Shown here: positions 32,430 to 42,642 of the stretch, piece by piece
Layout: each line of letters begins with the position of its first letter
Numbering within the stretch: the first letter of the stretch is position 1
DNA from: Immersiella caudata
Lineage: Eukaryota; Ascomycota; Sordariomycetes; Sordariales; Lasiosphaeriaceae
Assembly (NCBI GenBank): GCA_030512335.1
Contig: JAULSU010000004.1
Coordinates: forward strand, 3,534,001-3,598,000
Reading direction: 5' to 3'
Length of the DNA: 64,000 bases
Notes under the pieces: model-generated
Told to the model about the DNA's origin: nothing
Database searches by the model: none
What the model saw: the letters and a program-made list of their open reading frames with translations, nothing else
Translations under genes and position numbers: made by a program

Positions 32430-32473
<44 letters not shown>
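32430..32473. repeat. 44-nt poly(A) tract on the plus strand
   Basis: Forty-four consecutive A, starting 70 bp after the stop codon of the gene at 31977-32360 and on its coding strand. No obvious target-site duplication was found by eye. Confidence 0.9.
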
Positions 32474-32475
<2 letters not shown>

Positions 32476-33056
32476 ATAAATTGACTTCCCTTTTCCTCCG
32501 CTGTGTGTGTATAACTCTCTGCCCCCGGAATCTGGCTTGCAACCCACGCCACCGCAACGGCCGGGACGAGGTGGATGAAATGGGACCGCTCATTCGTGAC
32601 TCGGGCAGGGGCCCTGTGACGGCAAGTCAGGCAGTTTGGGCCGTTAAGAAGGGGAGGCGCGATCAAAAACGCCTTCCTTCCAGAGGCTGGACAGATATCC
32701 CTTGGTTCCGTCGGGCGGTGGGATATGCGCAGTGTTGAGGTTGGCTCCAGCGATACCGATAGGTTTGGGCTAATTTGTTCTTGGAGGTTTGATGGAAGTG
32801 ATGGATGTGATTGAACTGTATTTTTCCAAACAATAACATTGTTGCCGTAACTAGGTGCAAGTGAAATGAGACCTTGATCGACACGCTGGACGGACAGGTA
32901 ATTAGACAAAGGGCCACAAAAACCTGCAAGTCTCATCCCCCAACAACCCCACAAATGCTAGTGGGAAAGAACGCTATCGAACCTCACTAAAAACACCGGG
33001 ATGGGAACAATGCAACTCTGATCCATCCGTGCATGTTCTGGCGCCCCTCTCTCCGC
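32474..33056. other. Intergenic, no gene seen
   Basis: The long minus-strand frame here reads through the poly(A) as poly-Phe and is not coding. Confidence 0.4.
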
Positions 33057-33620
33057 TCAAAGCGCAACAACAGCTCCCACGACACCAACCACTGCCACGA
33101 CCCCCGCAACAAATCCAGTCTCCCTCGCCCCCGCGCCAGTCTTGGTAGTGCTCTGCGCCCCGGCTGTCCCAGTCGTACTTGCGCCACCCGTCGTCCCCGC
33201 TCCACTGCCCGTCGTCGTTGAGGTCGTCGCCGTCGTCCCAGCCCCAGTCACAGCGTCAAGAGCCGTACTGCAAACCAGCAAGTCCAACCCCCAGCGTTCC
33301 TCCAACCCACCCACCTCCTTTTCCAGCTCCGGGCACTGCTCCGCTATCAACGAGGTAACCTTGGGCAAATTCTCCCCAACCCATGATACCACTGCGCTCT
33401 GGTACGAGGAGAAGGCCGAGGCCTTGGACGCAGGGGGCGTATATTTGCATGGGTCGGTGATGGGCGCCTCGTCGGTTAGCCCGACTAGCGAGTCCGGGAC
33501 GGTCGGAAAGGCGGAGACGAGGGATTCGATGGAGGCGAGGCATGATGAGGCGGTTTGGCGCGGGTGGATGTTAGATGCAGCGGCGAGCGCGGGGAGGAGA
33601 AGGAGGGTTTTGGAAAGCAT
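33057..33620 (-). CDS. GPI-anchored secreted protein of a fungal DUF family (187 aa)
   Basis: ATG at 33620, single exon. Signal peptide (Leu-Leu-Leu-Leu-Pro-Ala-Leu-Ala-Ala-Ala), then an alpha-helical region with four or five cysteines (Ser-Ser-Cys-Leu-Ala-Ser-Ile; Asp-Pro-Cys; Glu-Gln-Cys-Pro-Glu; Leu-Val-Cys). A Thr/Ser/Gly-rich stalk and a hydrophobic C-terminus (Val-Ala-Gly-Val-Val-Ala-Val-Val-Gly-Val) complete the GPI-protein layout. It resembles a common family of fungal wall proteins of unknown role. Probably displayed at the cell surface. Confidence 0.75.
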   Translation of the reverse strand: MLSKTLLLLPALAAASNIHPRQTASSCLASIESLVSAFPTVPDSLVGLTDEAPITDPCKYTPPASKASAFSSYQSAVVSWVGENLPKVTSLIAEQCPELEKEVGGLEERWGLDLLVCSTALDAVTGAGTTATTSTTTGSGAGTTGGASTTGTAGAQSTTKTGAGARETGFVAGVVAVVGVVGAVVAL

Positions 33621-33758
33621 CTCGAAGGTGTGATTTTGGTTATTGGGTTGAGCGTAGTCGGGTGATTGAAGCCTCGGGTTGGAATGGTGGTGGGAGAGGT
33701 TGAGCTGAGTGTTGGGTTCCTGGCAGACTTTTATTCGTATCCATGTTCATCGCTCTGA

Positions 33759-35549
33759 CTACGAATCGGCCTCATCAGTCATCGTAGCCGAAATTAAGCT
33801 TTGTCGTCCAGGGGCCGCTAGGGGGTTTTGTTGTCTGGTATCAGATGCGATAGGCCCGCAAGAGTGGGGGGGTAAGCGGCGAATAGGCCCGATGTAACTG
33901 TGGTTCGAGGGCTCGGGGCAAAGTCGCCGCTGCGGAAGCCGCCACGCGGTGGAAGATACGAGTTTGGCTACTGGTTGAAGACTAACATTACGCTGCTGGC
34001 AGAACCTACGGCCTAGGAGTAGAAGAAACGACGTGAGCGAGAACCGATCCCCCAGAACACAAGCCTTGAACATATCTCTCCGTACTGGCAACCAGTGAAG
34101 CTCAGCCATGTTTGACGGAGACTTCCTTGGACCAAAACCATCGATGCTCAAAATACCTGCATCTTCCATCCTCATCAACGCTTCCGCCGCGAAAAACTTG
34201 AACTCAAAATCTTCCACCTCTCGTCTGCTGACAGCATCGAGTGCCAAATTTGTCCACTCGTCGATTTCGGCAATTCGATTTTTAATGTATTCTTGCACCT
34301 CCAAAAGCTTCGCAATATCCCTTCGCGACACATACAGGCAATGCCAGACTTCCCCAGTTCCCTCCACAGCCGATCTTGGTCGACATCGGCCCCGCGTCAC
34401 ATCAAGCCGTCCGGATTGTCGTCCAGTGATGGGATGTGTCCTAGAGGAACAGGCCGTGGGCAGGGTTCCGTGAACCAACCAATCGTAAGGCGGTGGATCC
34501 CGACTGCTAGCGGACTCAGGTTCAGCAACGCGGTGAGGCATAGCGCGATGTGGTCCGTTGCAGTGCATAGTGCCGTCCCGATATCTCTGATATGCGATGC
34601 ATACTTCTTCGGGTTTTGAAGGGTCCTCACGGTCAATCGTTTGATCGCACGGGCCGACAAAATTGTATTGCTCGACCAGCGCCCACCCCGCCGCGCCGAA
34701 GTGCAAGATGTTGGAGTCAAGGGGAAAGCCACTCCACGCTTTGATTTGAGGAGGTATATCGGAGATATCAAACTTCCAGATCTCGTTTTCCTGTGTCGAC
34801 CAGGCTTGGGGTTCCTCTTGATGCTGCGCCGCGCCCAAGTTGACGGGACCATCTTCGGGCTCAGGTTGCGCCACATTCAATTTGACCGGATCAACTTGGG
34901 ATTTGGGTTGTGCCGCTCCCAAGTTGGCAGGGGACTTGAATCGCTGGATCTGGGTCTTCAGTCTGCCCTTCAAAGAGGATAGCAGGTGGCCGGGGGTGTG
35001 CTTGAGCACCCTTCGTAGGCCGTGTGCCAATTTCTGTGTTGGTGGTTTCACTTTGGCCGATCGTGATTTGGAAATGCAAAAGTAGCTGAGTGTTGCAGAA
35101 TTGCAGCAATGCTCAACAACTGGTGGTGGAGAAAACTACAAGAGGCGCGAGCGGGTGAGATGTGTTGCCTGAAACTTCGACCCAAAGTTAAACCTTTGAC
35201 CCATGAAGTTTCTTTGGAAAGCCTCCCTGTAGCCTTTTCTAACTCTAATCAGACTCAGAGTCTCCAACTTCACCGATAACATACTGCTCAATATCATCGC
35301 TGGTGTGTCCTCGCGGTATATGGAAATTGAACGTGAAAGACCGGTCGGGGGGCGTGATGCGAGTCGAAAATCCAGCGTACCGCCGACACTTTGCTTCAAT
35401 GTCAAGTCTGCTGAAGAGCCCGACCCGGATTCCACCTCACGCCATTTAACCTTCACCAGTTCGGACACGATCTTTTCCAGAATCTCTTCAGGCATCAAGT
35501 GGGGGTGGGCACTGGCCGTGGGCTTTTCCATATCGGAGGTCGACATCAT
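33759..35549 (-). CDS. F-box-like hypothetical protein (578 aa by two-exon model)
   Basis: The downstream frame (35085-33759) has no ATG near its start, but joins in phase to an upstream exon (35549-35140) through a 54-nt intron with GTAGTT donor and CTCAG acceptor, which also removes an in-frame TAG. The first exon holds an F-box-like helix (Leu-Met-Pro-Glu-Glu-Ile-Leu-Glu-Lys-Ile-Val-Ser-Glu-Leu). Exon 2 has three degenerate copies of Asn-Leu-Gly-Ala-Ala-Gln-Pro (about residues 180-220). Arginine-rich sequence at the C-terminus looks less coding, so the true 3' end may lie earlier through another splice. Function unknown. Confidence 0.5.
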
Positions 35550-36324
35550 GGTACCGATGGAGGCTGGGAGGACGTGTCAGCGTATTGCCGAACGCCCAGA
35601 GATATTCAATGAACACTGAAGCCAGTCGTGGTCCGAAGAGGTAAGCCATTCGTGAGCCGAATGGGCAGGAAAGGTGGCAGCTGCAAGTCCTGATTTAGCG
35701 TGACCGCCGTTTGCAGCTTTGGCTCCTTAGTGCAGGGCACGGACCACTTCGAACTTGGCACCTGCCCAACCAATTCTGGGTGATCAACACTGGTACGCGA
35801 CCTCGCTCTGAAATGAAAAGTGAGAACGAACGGACACCTTGTGCCAGATTGCTGGCTACGACGGGGCTGTAGGTCTTCAGGCTTGGTTACTATATTTCCA
35901 ATCGATAGCTTCTGAGAGAAGGGAGAGTTGGTGTGCTTTTTTTGTTGGGGTAATTTGGTCTCCTGAGACCGCGTCTCAAAATCCCCGGCAGGTATCATCA
36001 ATTCGTCTTGTGGCTTGCTGGGAGCTCCTTCCCTGCCAGCACACCCTTGAAGCCAAGATGGAGTGCATCTCGGCAGGTGGGCGATCCTTCACAAAACGAA
36101 CCGCACTCCCGCCTTTTCTCGAGCTGGCTGGCGTTCATTGTTCTCAACTTCTCAATTGGGCCCGGATGCGTGACATCCCGCCGACACATGTGATGCCGAC
36201 CCAGGACCACGGAGTCAACTGCACACAAAGAATGTCGAAAGGAACCAAAAACGCCGGCCCCGCCCCCTCGTCTCCCTCCCGCCCTTCCTACCTGTTCTGT
36301 GCAAATGGCTGCAGAATCGCGAAA
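35550..36324. other. Spacer and 5' leader of the methyltransferase gene
   Basis: The frame of the downstream gene is open far upstream, but residues there are not conserved in the family and are taken as leader. Confidence 0.4.
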
Positions 36325-37299
36325 ATGGAGACATCAAGTAACACAGATGACTCCTCGGTGACGGACTTTAGTGACGTTGGCGGCAGCCCAAACACTCCCA
36401 ACACCTCCCTACGACCCCTTCCAAGCATAGGTGAACAGAGCTTCTGCGAGGGTCGACATTATCACCGGTATCGGCCCGGCCGCTACCTTCTCCCGAATGA
36501 CCAAGTAGAGCAAGACCGAGAGGAAGTCAAGCACTTCATGCTCCTCGAGCTCACCAACGGCGCACACTTCCTCGCTCCGATCGACGCAGCACATCTCCAC
36601 AAAGTCCTCGACCTGGGGACCGGCACCGGCACCTGGGCCATCGAAGTCGCCGATCGCTATCCCGCCGCCACAATAACCGGCATAGATCTGAGCCTGATCC
36701 AACCTGACTGGTCACCTCCTAATGTCAAGTTCTTCGTCGACGATATCGAAGATGAGTGGGTGAGCGGTAACAACTTCGATCTCATCCACGCGCGCCACGT
36801 CTTTCCGCTTATCAAGGAACCGGCAACTCTCACCCGTCGCGCATTCGAACACCTCGCCCCCGGCGGCTGGCTTGAGCTACAAGACCTCAGCCATCTTGTG
36901 TGCTGTGATGATGAAACCATGACCCTGGACTATCCAATCGCCCAGCTTTTCGATCGCATAACGGAAGCATGGGGAACATTCGGAGCCGACCTGCGCGTAG
37001 GACCGAAGCTGGAGGATATGCTTCGCACTGCAGGGTTCGTCAACGTTGAGACGAGGGCATACAAGATACCAATCGGGTCATGGCCGCATGACACGAAGGG
37101 AAGGGAACTGGGGTTATCGTTCAGGGTTGTGATTCAGATGGCGCTTTCGGCACTCTGCGGCGCCATCGCAACGGTGGAGGGGTGGTCGGAGGAGGATAGG
37201 AATGTATTGACGGCGCGCTGCGACGAGGCGTTGGAGGACAACAGTGTCCACGCGTATATGCATTGCTATTTCGTCGTCGGGCAGAAGCCTGTGGCCTAG
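36325..37299 (+). CDS. LaeA-like (UMTA-type) SAM-dependent methyltransferase (324 aa)
   Basis: Start at ATG 36325 (AAAATGG) is chosen over upstream codons because the acidic Ser/Asp N-terminus is typical. Family markers: Glu-Gly-Arg-His-Tyr-His, then Pro-Asn-Asp-Gln-Val-Glu-Gln-Asp-Arg, SAM motif I VLDLGTGTGTWAIEVADRYP (about residue 95), Gly-Ile-Asp-Leu-Ser motif, Asp-Leu-Ile-His-Ala-Arg and the C-terminal Pro-Ile-Gly-Ser-Trp-Pro. The known prototype LaeA controls secondary metabolism; most relatives in this expanded family are uncharacterised. It is followed by tRNA-Arg and faces a second methyltransferase. No intron. Confidence 0.85.
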   Translation: METSSNTDDSSVTDFSDVGGSPNTPNTSLRPLPSIGEQSFCEGRHYHRYRPGRYLLPNDQVEQDREEVKHFMLLELTNGAHFLAPIDAAHLHKVLDLGTGTGTWAIEVADRYPAATITGIDLSLIQPDWSPPNVKFFVDDIEDEWVSGNNFDLIHARHVFPLIKEPATLTRRAFEHLAPGGWLELQDLSHLVCCDDETMTLDYPIAQLFDRITEAWGTFGADLRVGPKLEDMLRTAGFVNVETRAYKIPIGSWPHDTKGRELGLSFRVVIQMALSALCGAIATVEGWSEEDRNVLTARCDEALEDNSVHAYMHCYFVVGQKPVA

Positions 37300-37373
37300 G
37301 CGGTGAGGGAGAAGTGGTGCGGAGCGGATCGACTACGTTGAAAGATCAGAAAAGGGTCCGATTTGGACATCAA

Positions 37374-37458
37374 GGTCCGCTGGCTCAATGGCAGAGCGTC
37401 TGACTACGACTTCACAAAAGTTATTAGGAGGTTCCAGGTTCGAACCCTGGGTGGATCG
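37374..37458 (+). tRNA. tRNA-Arg (anticodon ACG) with 13-nt intron
   Basis: The acceptor stem GGTCCGC pairs with GTGGATC (two G-U pairs), D stem GCTC/GAGC, anticodon stem TCTGA/TTAGG, T arm CCAGG-TTCGAAC-CCTGG, discriminator G. Removing 13 nt after position 37 leaves a standard 72-nt body with anticodon ACG at positions 34-36. T-runs start 35 bp downstream. Confidence 0.93.
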
Positions 37459-37492
37459 ATCTAACACACGACGGATGAGGAAAAAGCTCCAA

Positions 37493-37506
37493 TTTTTATT
37501 TTTTTT
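37493..37506 (+). terminator. Probable RNA polymerase III terminator of tRNA-Arg
   Basis: TTTTT-A-TTTTTTTT beginning 35 nt after the tRNA 3' end. Confidence 0.6.
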
Positions 37507-37549
37507 GCATCTCCGCGCTGATGCCACTGGATACCCACCACTTTTCGGA

Positions 37550-38548
37550 TTACTTGGGAATCCTCCCGCTCGCTACAATCGCCACCCAAAGCAAATCCCA
37601 GCTGCCACCTCTGTACCTTTCCTCCAGAAAAGCCTTGACCAATCCCTCGACTTCCTCCCTCGAATGCGCATTTCTCGTCTCCTCGCTCCAACAACTCGTC
37701 ATCACCAAGTTCACGATCATCCCAAAATTCCTCACAAAATACTCCGCGCTATCCACCTTCTGCAGGAAGGCATATGGCTCAGCTTTCACATCTTGCAGGC
37801 CTTTGGACTCGAGGGTTTTTCGGATCCAGTTCGGGTCGGACCACTCTCCCCACGAGGTTGTTTGCGTACTGGCAGCGAAGGGGGCCTCGAAGGGGAAGGA
37901 GGCAAAGGCGCGCTGGATGTCGGGTGCCCAGCCGAGAGGTTGGGTCCAAGTTGTGAAGGCTAGGGTGCCGCCGGGGGAGAGAATTCGAATTGTTTCTGGA
38001 AACGTCAGAGTCGGGCGCAAGGAGGAGGGTGTGAGAAACGATACCATCAAGAGCGGCTTCAGAGTCAGGGACGACGTGGAAGCCAATGTTCATGGTCACG
38101 TGGCTGAAGCTGGAGGATGGGAGGTTGGTTTTCTGCGAGTTTTTGTAAGTTTACACCTCGAGAGAACTTGTGTAGGATCCTGTACCTGGGCGTCGACGGT
38201 GCTTGCCTCAGTGTTGGTCCACCTTTCTTCATTTATCCTCTTTTGGACAAACCCAATCACCTGCTGTGAGAAGTCACCGCAGAGGATGCTGCTCTGCTGA
38301 AGCACTTCAGGCTTGATTCGGCGCTGCAGTTCGGATGCGACGACGCCCGCACCGCAGCCGTTGTCTAGCAGCTTGAACGGCTTGGACGTGTCTTCATTGA
38401 GCCCGATTTGGTTCAGCATTTGTGTGACGAGCGGCACACTGACACGCTGGGCGTTGTCAAGGAGGACATCCTCCCAGGAGGTGCCGATTGCGCTGTAGAG
38501 GTTTTGGAAAAACTTGTTGAGTTCCTTTGCGCCTTTTGCGGAAGTCAT
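37550..38548 (-). CDS. Class I SAM-dependent methyltransferase (298 aa)
   Basis: Three exons on the minus strand (38548-38186, 38132-38045, 37995-37550) join in phase. SAM motif I appears as Leu-Leu-Asp-Asn-Gly-Cys-Gly-Ala-Gly (about residues 61-69), followed by Cys-Gly-Asp-Phe-Ser, the Val-Asp-Ala-Gln acidic loop and Leu-Ser-Pro-Gly-Gly-Thr-Leu-Ala-Phe-Thr-Thr-Trp (post-motif). The layout matches fungal UbiE/COQ5-like small-molecule methyltransferases found often in secondary-metabolite gene clusters, but the substrate is unknown. It is convergent with the LaeA-like gene across the tRNA. Confidence 0.85.
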
Positions 38549-39822
38549 GATGGCAAACAGAATGGATCTGCTGGGTTATAGAGTTGGAATCGCTTAGATA
38601 AGGAAAATATTGGCGGTGTATTCTAATATTTAGCTCCTGGGGTTATCCTACTTGATATTTATAGCCTTCGTCGCTGTACTTGTGGCATCTTGGAAAGTTT
38701 CCGAGAAGTCGCCGGGTGGGTCCCCCTTTTGGACGACAGCGGGTGCGTCCACCAACCTCAACAAAGACGCCAACCAAAACAAAGCTTATGTAATGGAAAG
38801 TATCCGACAAGTCTCCGAAGACCAATCAGACCGTATGTCTTGCTGCGCAGCGACGTTTTCGCCTTGGCTAGCACTGCCAGTGATGAGCATCCGCCCTGAA
38901 CCTGTAAACAAGGCGAGTGAGCCTCGGAGGCGAAGGTCTAAGTTTAAGGACCCTCGAACCGAAATGGGTACATGGAAGAGCTGAATCGGCGATGTGGATT
39001 TCGAGTTCATACCGCTGCAACATCAAGACGTGTGAACCAAACGCAAACCTCCTCTGGACTATGACCCAGTAGCATCTCTACCGTAATTGGGACGTTTCTT
39101 ACTCTGTTCAAGCTGCGAATGAGAAACAGCGATATATGTAGTCTTCCGGCACCTCATGCAGACAACCCGTTGCATCGTTAGTTTGAGTCCATTCCGTAAC
39201 GTCAAAAGCCCCGGGCCGCAGTTCTCTGCAGCCTTGATTGTCTCCTATTTCCCGGCGCAACATCTCCAAGGTTCATTTTTATCCTCCCTCCTCCCGAGAT
39301 CCAGGTCTGGGTCCCGCACATTCGGTTAGGCACTAGGAGCATTGAGGCTGCTTTTAGGCAGTGATGTCCCGAATACGCGAGATGGGATCCCCAGTTGTCG
39401 GCCACGATAGCCCGAGAATGGGGTGACAAGATGATATTCGACGGCGCCGAGTGGAGCGCGCTTGGCATCGGCAGTTAACATGACAGCGGAAGGGTGGCGC
39501 CGGATTGGAGTGGGGATGTTATGCCGGCCTTTTTCCAGAAGTCTTGACGAATGGAAGCTGACAGGGGGTAAAGGAGGAAACGCATTTCTACCGGGACCGG
39601 GGTGAAGAAGTATCTACCGGCACCAGGGGTATAAAGTGCAAAACACGCTGATTGGCCGCCGATATATCAAGTCATTAAAGACGGGGGATATCCTGAAAAT
39701 GGACTAGAGGTTGCGTCAGTCGTGCGGCCTTCTTAAATACCTTAGCTACCTTGGCGGGACAGCCCAAGAGATTCTGTACGATGCGAGCCACTCAGCCCTC
39801 GACCGTCTAGGAGTCTGACACA
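38549..39822. other. 1.27 kb spacer, no gene seen
   Basis: No frame with family features. A TTAAATA element near 39733, about 90 bp before the next ATG, may act as TATA box. Confidence 0.4.
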
Positions 39823-41010
39823 ATGATGCATCTCGGCCTTTCTGTTGCATGCTACGCCCTGGCACTCGCGGCGGGTGCCTTGGCCGCCCCCGAGCCGTTG
39901 GATGTGATCGAGGCTCGCCAAACGCCGTGGAAGGCGACAACCATCACCAGCCATGCCGAGCCATGGGCCATCGCTTTCCTGCCCGATAACCGTGTCCTCG
40001 TCACCGAGAGACGAGGCAACCTGCGGCTCGTGAACCCGGAAACCAAGGCCACGGGTACCATCACTGGTGTGCCTGCCGTCGCGTACGGCGGCCAGGGCGG
40101 TCTGCACGATGTCGCCCTGCACCCCAACTATGCCGAGAACAGCATCATCTATTTGAGCTGTGAGTGCAAGAGAGTTCCTTTCCTGGAGACAACGAGCTGA
40201 TATGTATTTCCCGCAGATGCCGAGAGCGGTTCTGGTGGAGCAGGGGGTGCCGTCGCGCGTGCCAAGCTGACTATCAACACCAGCGGCGGTGGTGCGCTTT
40301 CCGACCTCTCTGTTATCTGGCGTCACTCGCAGCGGGCCTCGGGTGGCCTCCAATTCGCCTGTCGCCTTCTGTTCGGAAAAGATGGCGCGCTCTGGATCGC
40401 GTCGGGCGAGATCAACCAGATGACGCCGGCGCAGTCCATGACGGCCAACCTCGGAAAGATGATCAAGCTGTACGACAACGGCACCGCATTTGCCGGAAAT
40501 CCGTTTGCCAGCCAAGGTGCTGTCCAGTCGCAAATCTGGTCCCTTGGCCACCGCAACCCGCTCGGTTTCGACTGGGACGCCGAGGGTCGTCTCTGGGAAG
40601 TTGAAATGGGTCCCATGGGCGGCGACGAGCTCAACCTCATCGAGCAAGGAAAGAACTACGGCTGGCCGCTGGTGTCCCAAGGCCGCCACTACGATGGCCG
40701 CACGATCCCCGCGCACAGCACACGCCCCGAGTTCATCCCGCCCAAGGCCTTCTGGGTCCCCGTCATCTCCCCAGGCGGCATGATCATATACAAGGGCGAC
40801 CTGTTCCCCAGCTTCAAGGGCAACGCCATTATCGCCGGCCTCAGTTCGCAGTCGATTGTGCGCGTGACCATCACAGGCGACACGGCCAAGGAAGCTCAGC
40901 GTGTGTCGATGGGCAGGCGCATGCGCGGTATCCGGGAGCACAAGGACGGCTCCATCTGGGTCATTCAAGATGGTAACAACGGCCAGCTCATCAAGCTTAC
41001 ACCCAACTAA
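39823..41010 (+). CDS. Secreted glucose/sorbosone dehydrogenase-type protein (PQQ-like beta-propeller)
   Basis: Exons 39823-40159 and 40217-41010 give 376 residues; the 57-nt intron starts GTGAGT. A signal peptide (Ala-Leu-Ala-Leu-Ala-Ala-Gly-Ala-Leu-Ala-Ala) is followed by the soluble glucose/sorbosone dehydrogenase repeats: Pro-Trp-Ala-Ile-Ala-Phe-Leu-Pro-Asp, Val-Thr-Glu-Arg-Arg-Gly, Gly-Gln-Gly-Gly-Leu-His-Asp-Val-Ala and Gly-His-Arg-Asn-Pro-Leu-Gly-Phe-Asp. These are the hallmark motifs of the Asd/YliI family, including the histidine of the HDVA motif. Known members oxidise aldoses with PQQ; whether the fungal protein uses PQQ is unknown. Extracellular. Confidence 0.88.
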
Positions 41011-41357
41011 CTTGACAAGCCGGAGACCTGGGATGGTTAGGACCGTACATACATCAGGTAGAGCTAGGATAGTAAATCACCTCTGGGCTTTGTGAGAGCG
41101 TTACCAGATAATCCTTATCTCTCGTGTCGAGGGGCAGTCTTTGCACTTAGATAGGTATGAGAATGTTGGGTAACGGAAAGAGCTGGATGTAGAGTGTGGC
41201 TAGAAGCTGATGTATGTTGAAGGCGGTCAACAGCAGCACCCGCCGCTCGACAAACACTCAGAAACCGGCTCTCCAGCGATCAGAAACCGCCACTCAGGTG
41301 TCTCTCTCCACGCTCTTATCGATCGATAGAGACAGCGTGCGGGCGTAATCGACCAGC
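41011..41357. other. Intergenic, no gene seen
   Basis: 3' flanks of two convergent genes. Confidence 0.4.
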
Positions 41358-41855
41358 TTACCTAGGCTTGTATAACTTCAACAACAATATCCATATCTTC
41401 TGAGCCGGATCGGAGAAGGGGCCTTGGAATCCACGCCGTGCTATCTCCGTCATGTTGGAGGACAAAGCTTCCAACAGCGTCAATGTCGGGTCTTCAGGCT
41501 TGATCCCGTTGTTTCTGGCAACGAGGATGTCAACATGGTCAGGCCGCTCGATCATCATGGCGGCACAGACATGATGACTTCCCTTGATGTTGGCTACCAG
41601 CTCTGAAAGCCTATCTAGGAAAGCAATCTTCAGCCTCTTATCGCGGAAGCTAGATGATGCGGTATCAAGGTTTGCTCGGGTCAATTCCGCATCGTCTCTC
41701 GAGTCCTGGTAGTCCTCGGGCTCATTGCGAAGAAAATCGAAAGAGTTGGTCGCTTCTTCAACTTGGCCGCCGTTGCGGAGTCTCAGGAGCTTCGCATAGG
41801 CCTCAAATCTGGCCTTTTTGAACCCTTCGGGACCCCAGTGAAAGGAAGCGTACAT
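41358..41855 (-). CDS. Hypothetical protein (165 aa)
   Basis: ATG at 41855, single exon. Helical, charged protein with Ala-Met-Met-Ile-Glu-Arg-Pro-Asp-His-Val-Asp-Ile-Leu-Val-Ala and Leu-Thr-Leu-Leu-Glu-Ala-Leu. Codon composition and consistent amphipathic segments support coding. No signal peptide, no known domain. Confidence 0.5.
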   Translation of the reverse strand: MYASFHWGPEGFKKARFEAYAKLLRLRNGGQVEEATNSFDFLRNEPEDYQDSRDDAELTRANLDTASSSFRDKRLKIAFLDRLSELVANIKGSHHVCAAMMIERPDHVDILVARNNGIKPEDPTLTLLEALSSNMTEIARRGFQGPFSDPAQKIWILLLKLYKPR

Positions 41856-42642
41856 CGTCAGTAGAATCCTGGTGACGTGGGTGCAAAGTTCATGATTTCC
41901 CTCACCCCGCGACCATTTTTGTCAACTCCCCCAACCCCGCACGTCCTCCCAACCTATTAGAACTTGTTGCGTGTTGTGTCACCGGACATGATGCTGGCTG
42001 TAGGCCTCATTGCATAGAGGGCTTGGGTGTAACCGCCAGCCAGGCATGTAGGCTGGTGCTAGGAATGTAAGAATCGAGGGCGTTAATCTAAGGAACCGGA
42101 GCCCTTGACGTTGGCGACACAGGCTTCTTCAATCGCGCAAAGGAGAATAGATCAATTCTTGCGTGGCCTGCTTCCGGCTAGGCAGACGTCTGAGGAGTGC
42201 AATATGTGATTTTACGGTTGCAGAAAGGATGAATTATTGATGACAAGCTCGGATTTGGTGCTGGGTCGAGCCCCAAACACCGCCAAGCGTTTGTGGCTGA
42301 TTGGCGGACCCACACGCAGTTCAACATCAGCAATGATCGTTCTACCAGTCACCACAACGCAAGCACTCGCCCCATCCAGAAGTAAACCCGCTGTTTCCAA
42401 TGGGACATATTCGCGCACTCCATTCAACAGTTTCGCAATCAGCAACGCTTATCCTCCTATCATCACCCGAAGAGGAGTCCATCATGGCCTAGATCCATCC
42501 GCATCAGGTTTAGCGCAGGTCGCCTCGCTGCATCTAGCCAGCTGAAATCGATAGATCGGGATTGAGTGCGAGTCGCGCTTAAAAAGGACGACATCCCAAA
42601 CATGGCGATATCCACTTTCTTCATCCTCAACTCACCCTCAAA
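41856..42642. other. Intergenic; promoter of the nuclease gene
   Basis: A CTTAAAAAG TATA-like element at about 42577 precedes the ATG at 42643 by about 65 bp. No gene seen. Confidence 0.4.

Noticed and set aside
32379..32954. 191-codon minus-strand frame
   Set aside because: Crosses the 44-nt poly(A) as poly-Phe; no coding features.
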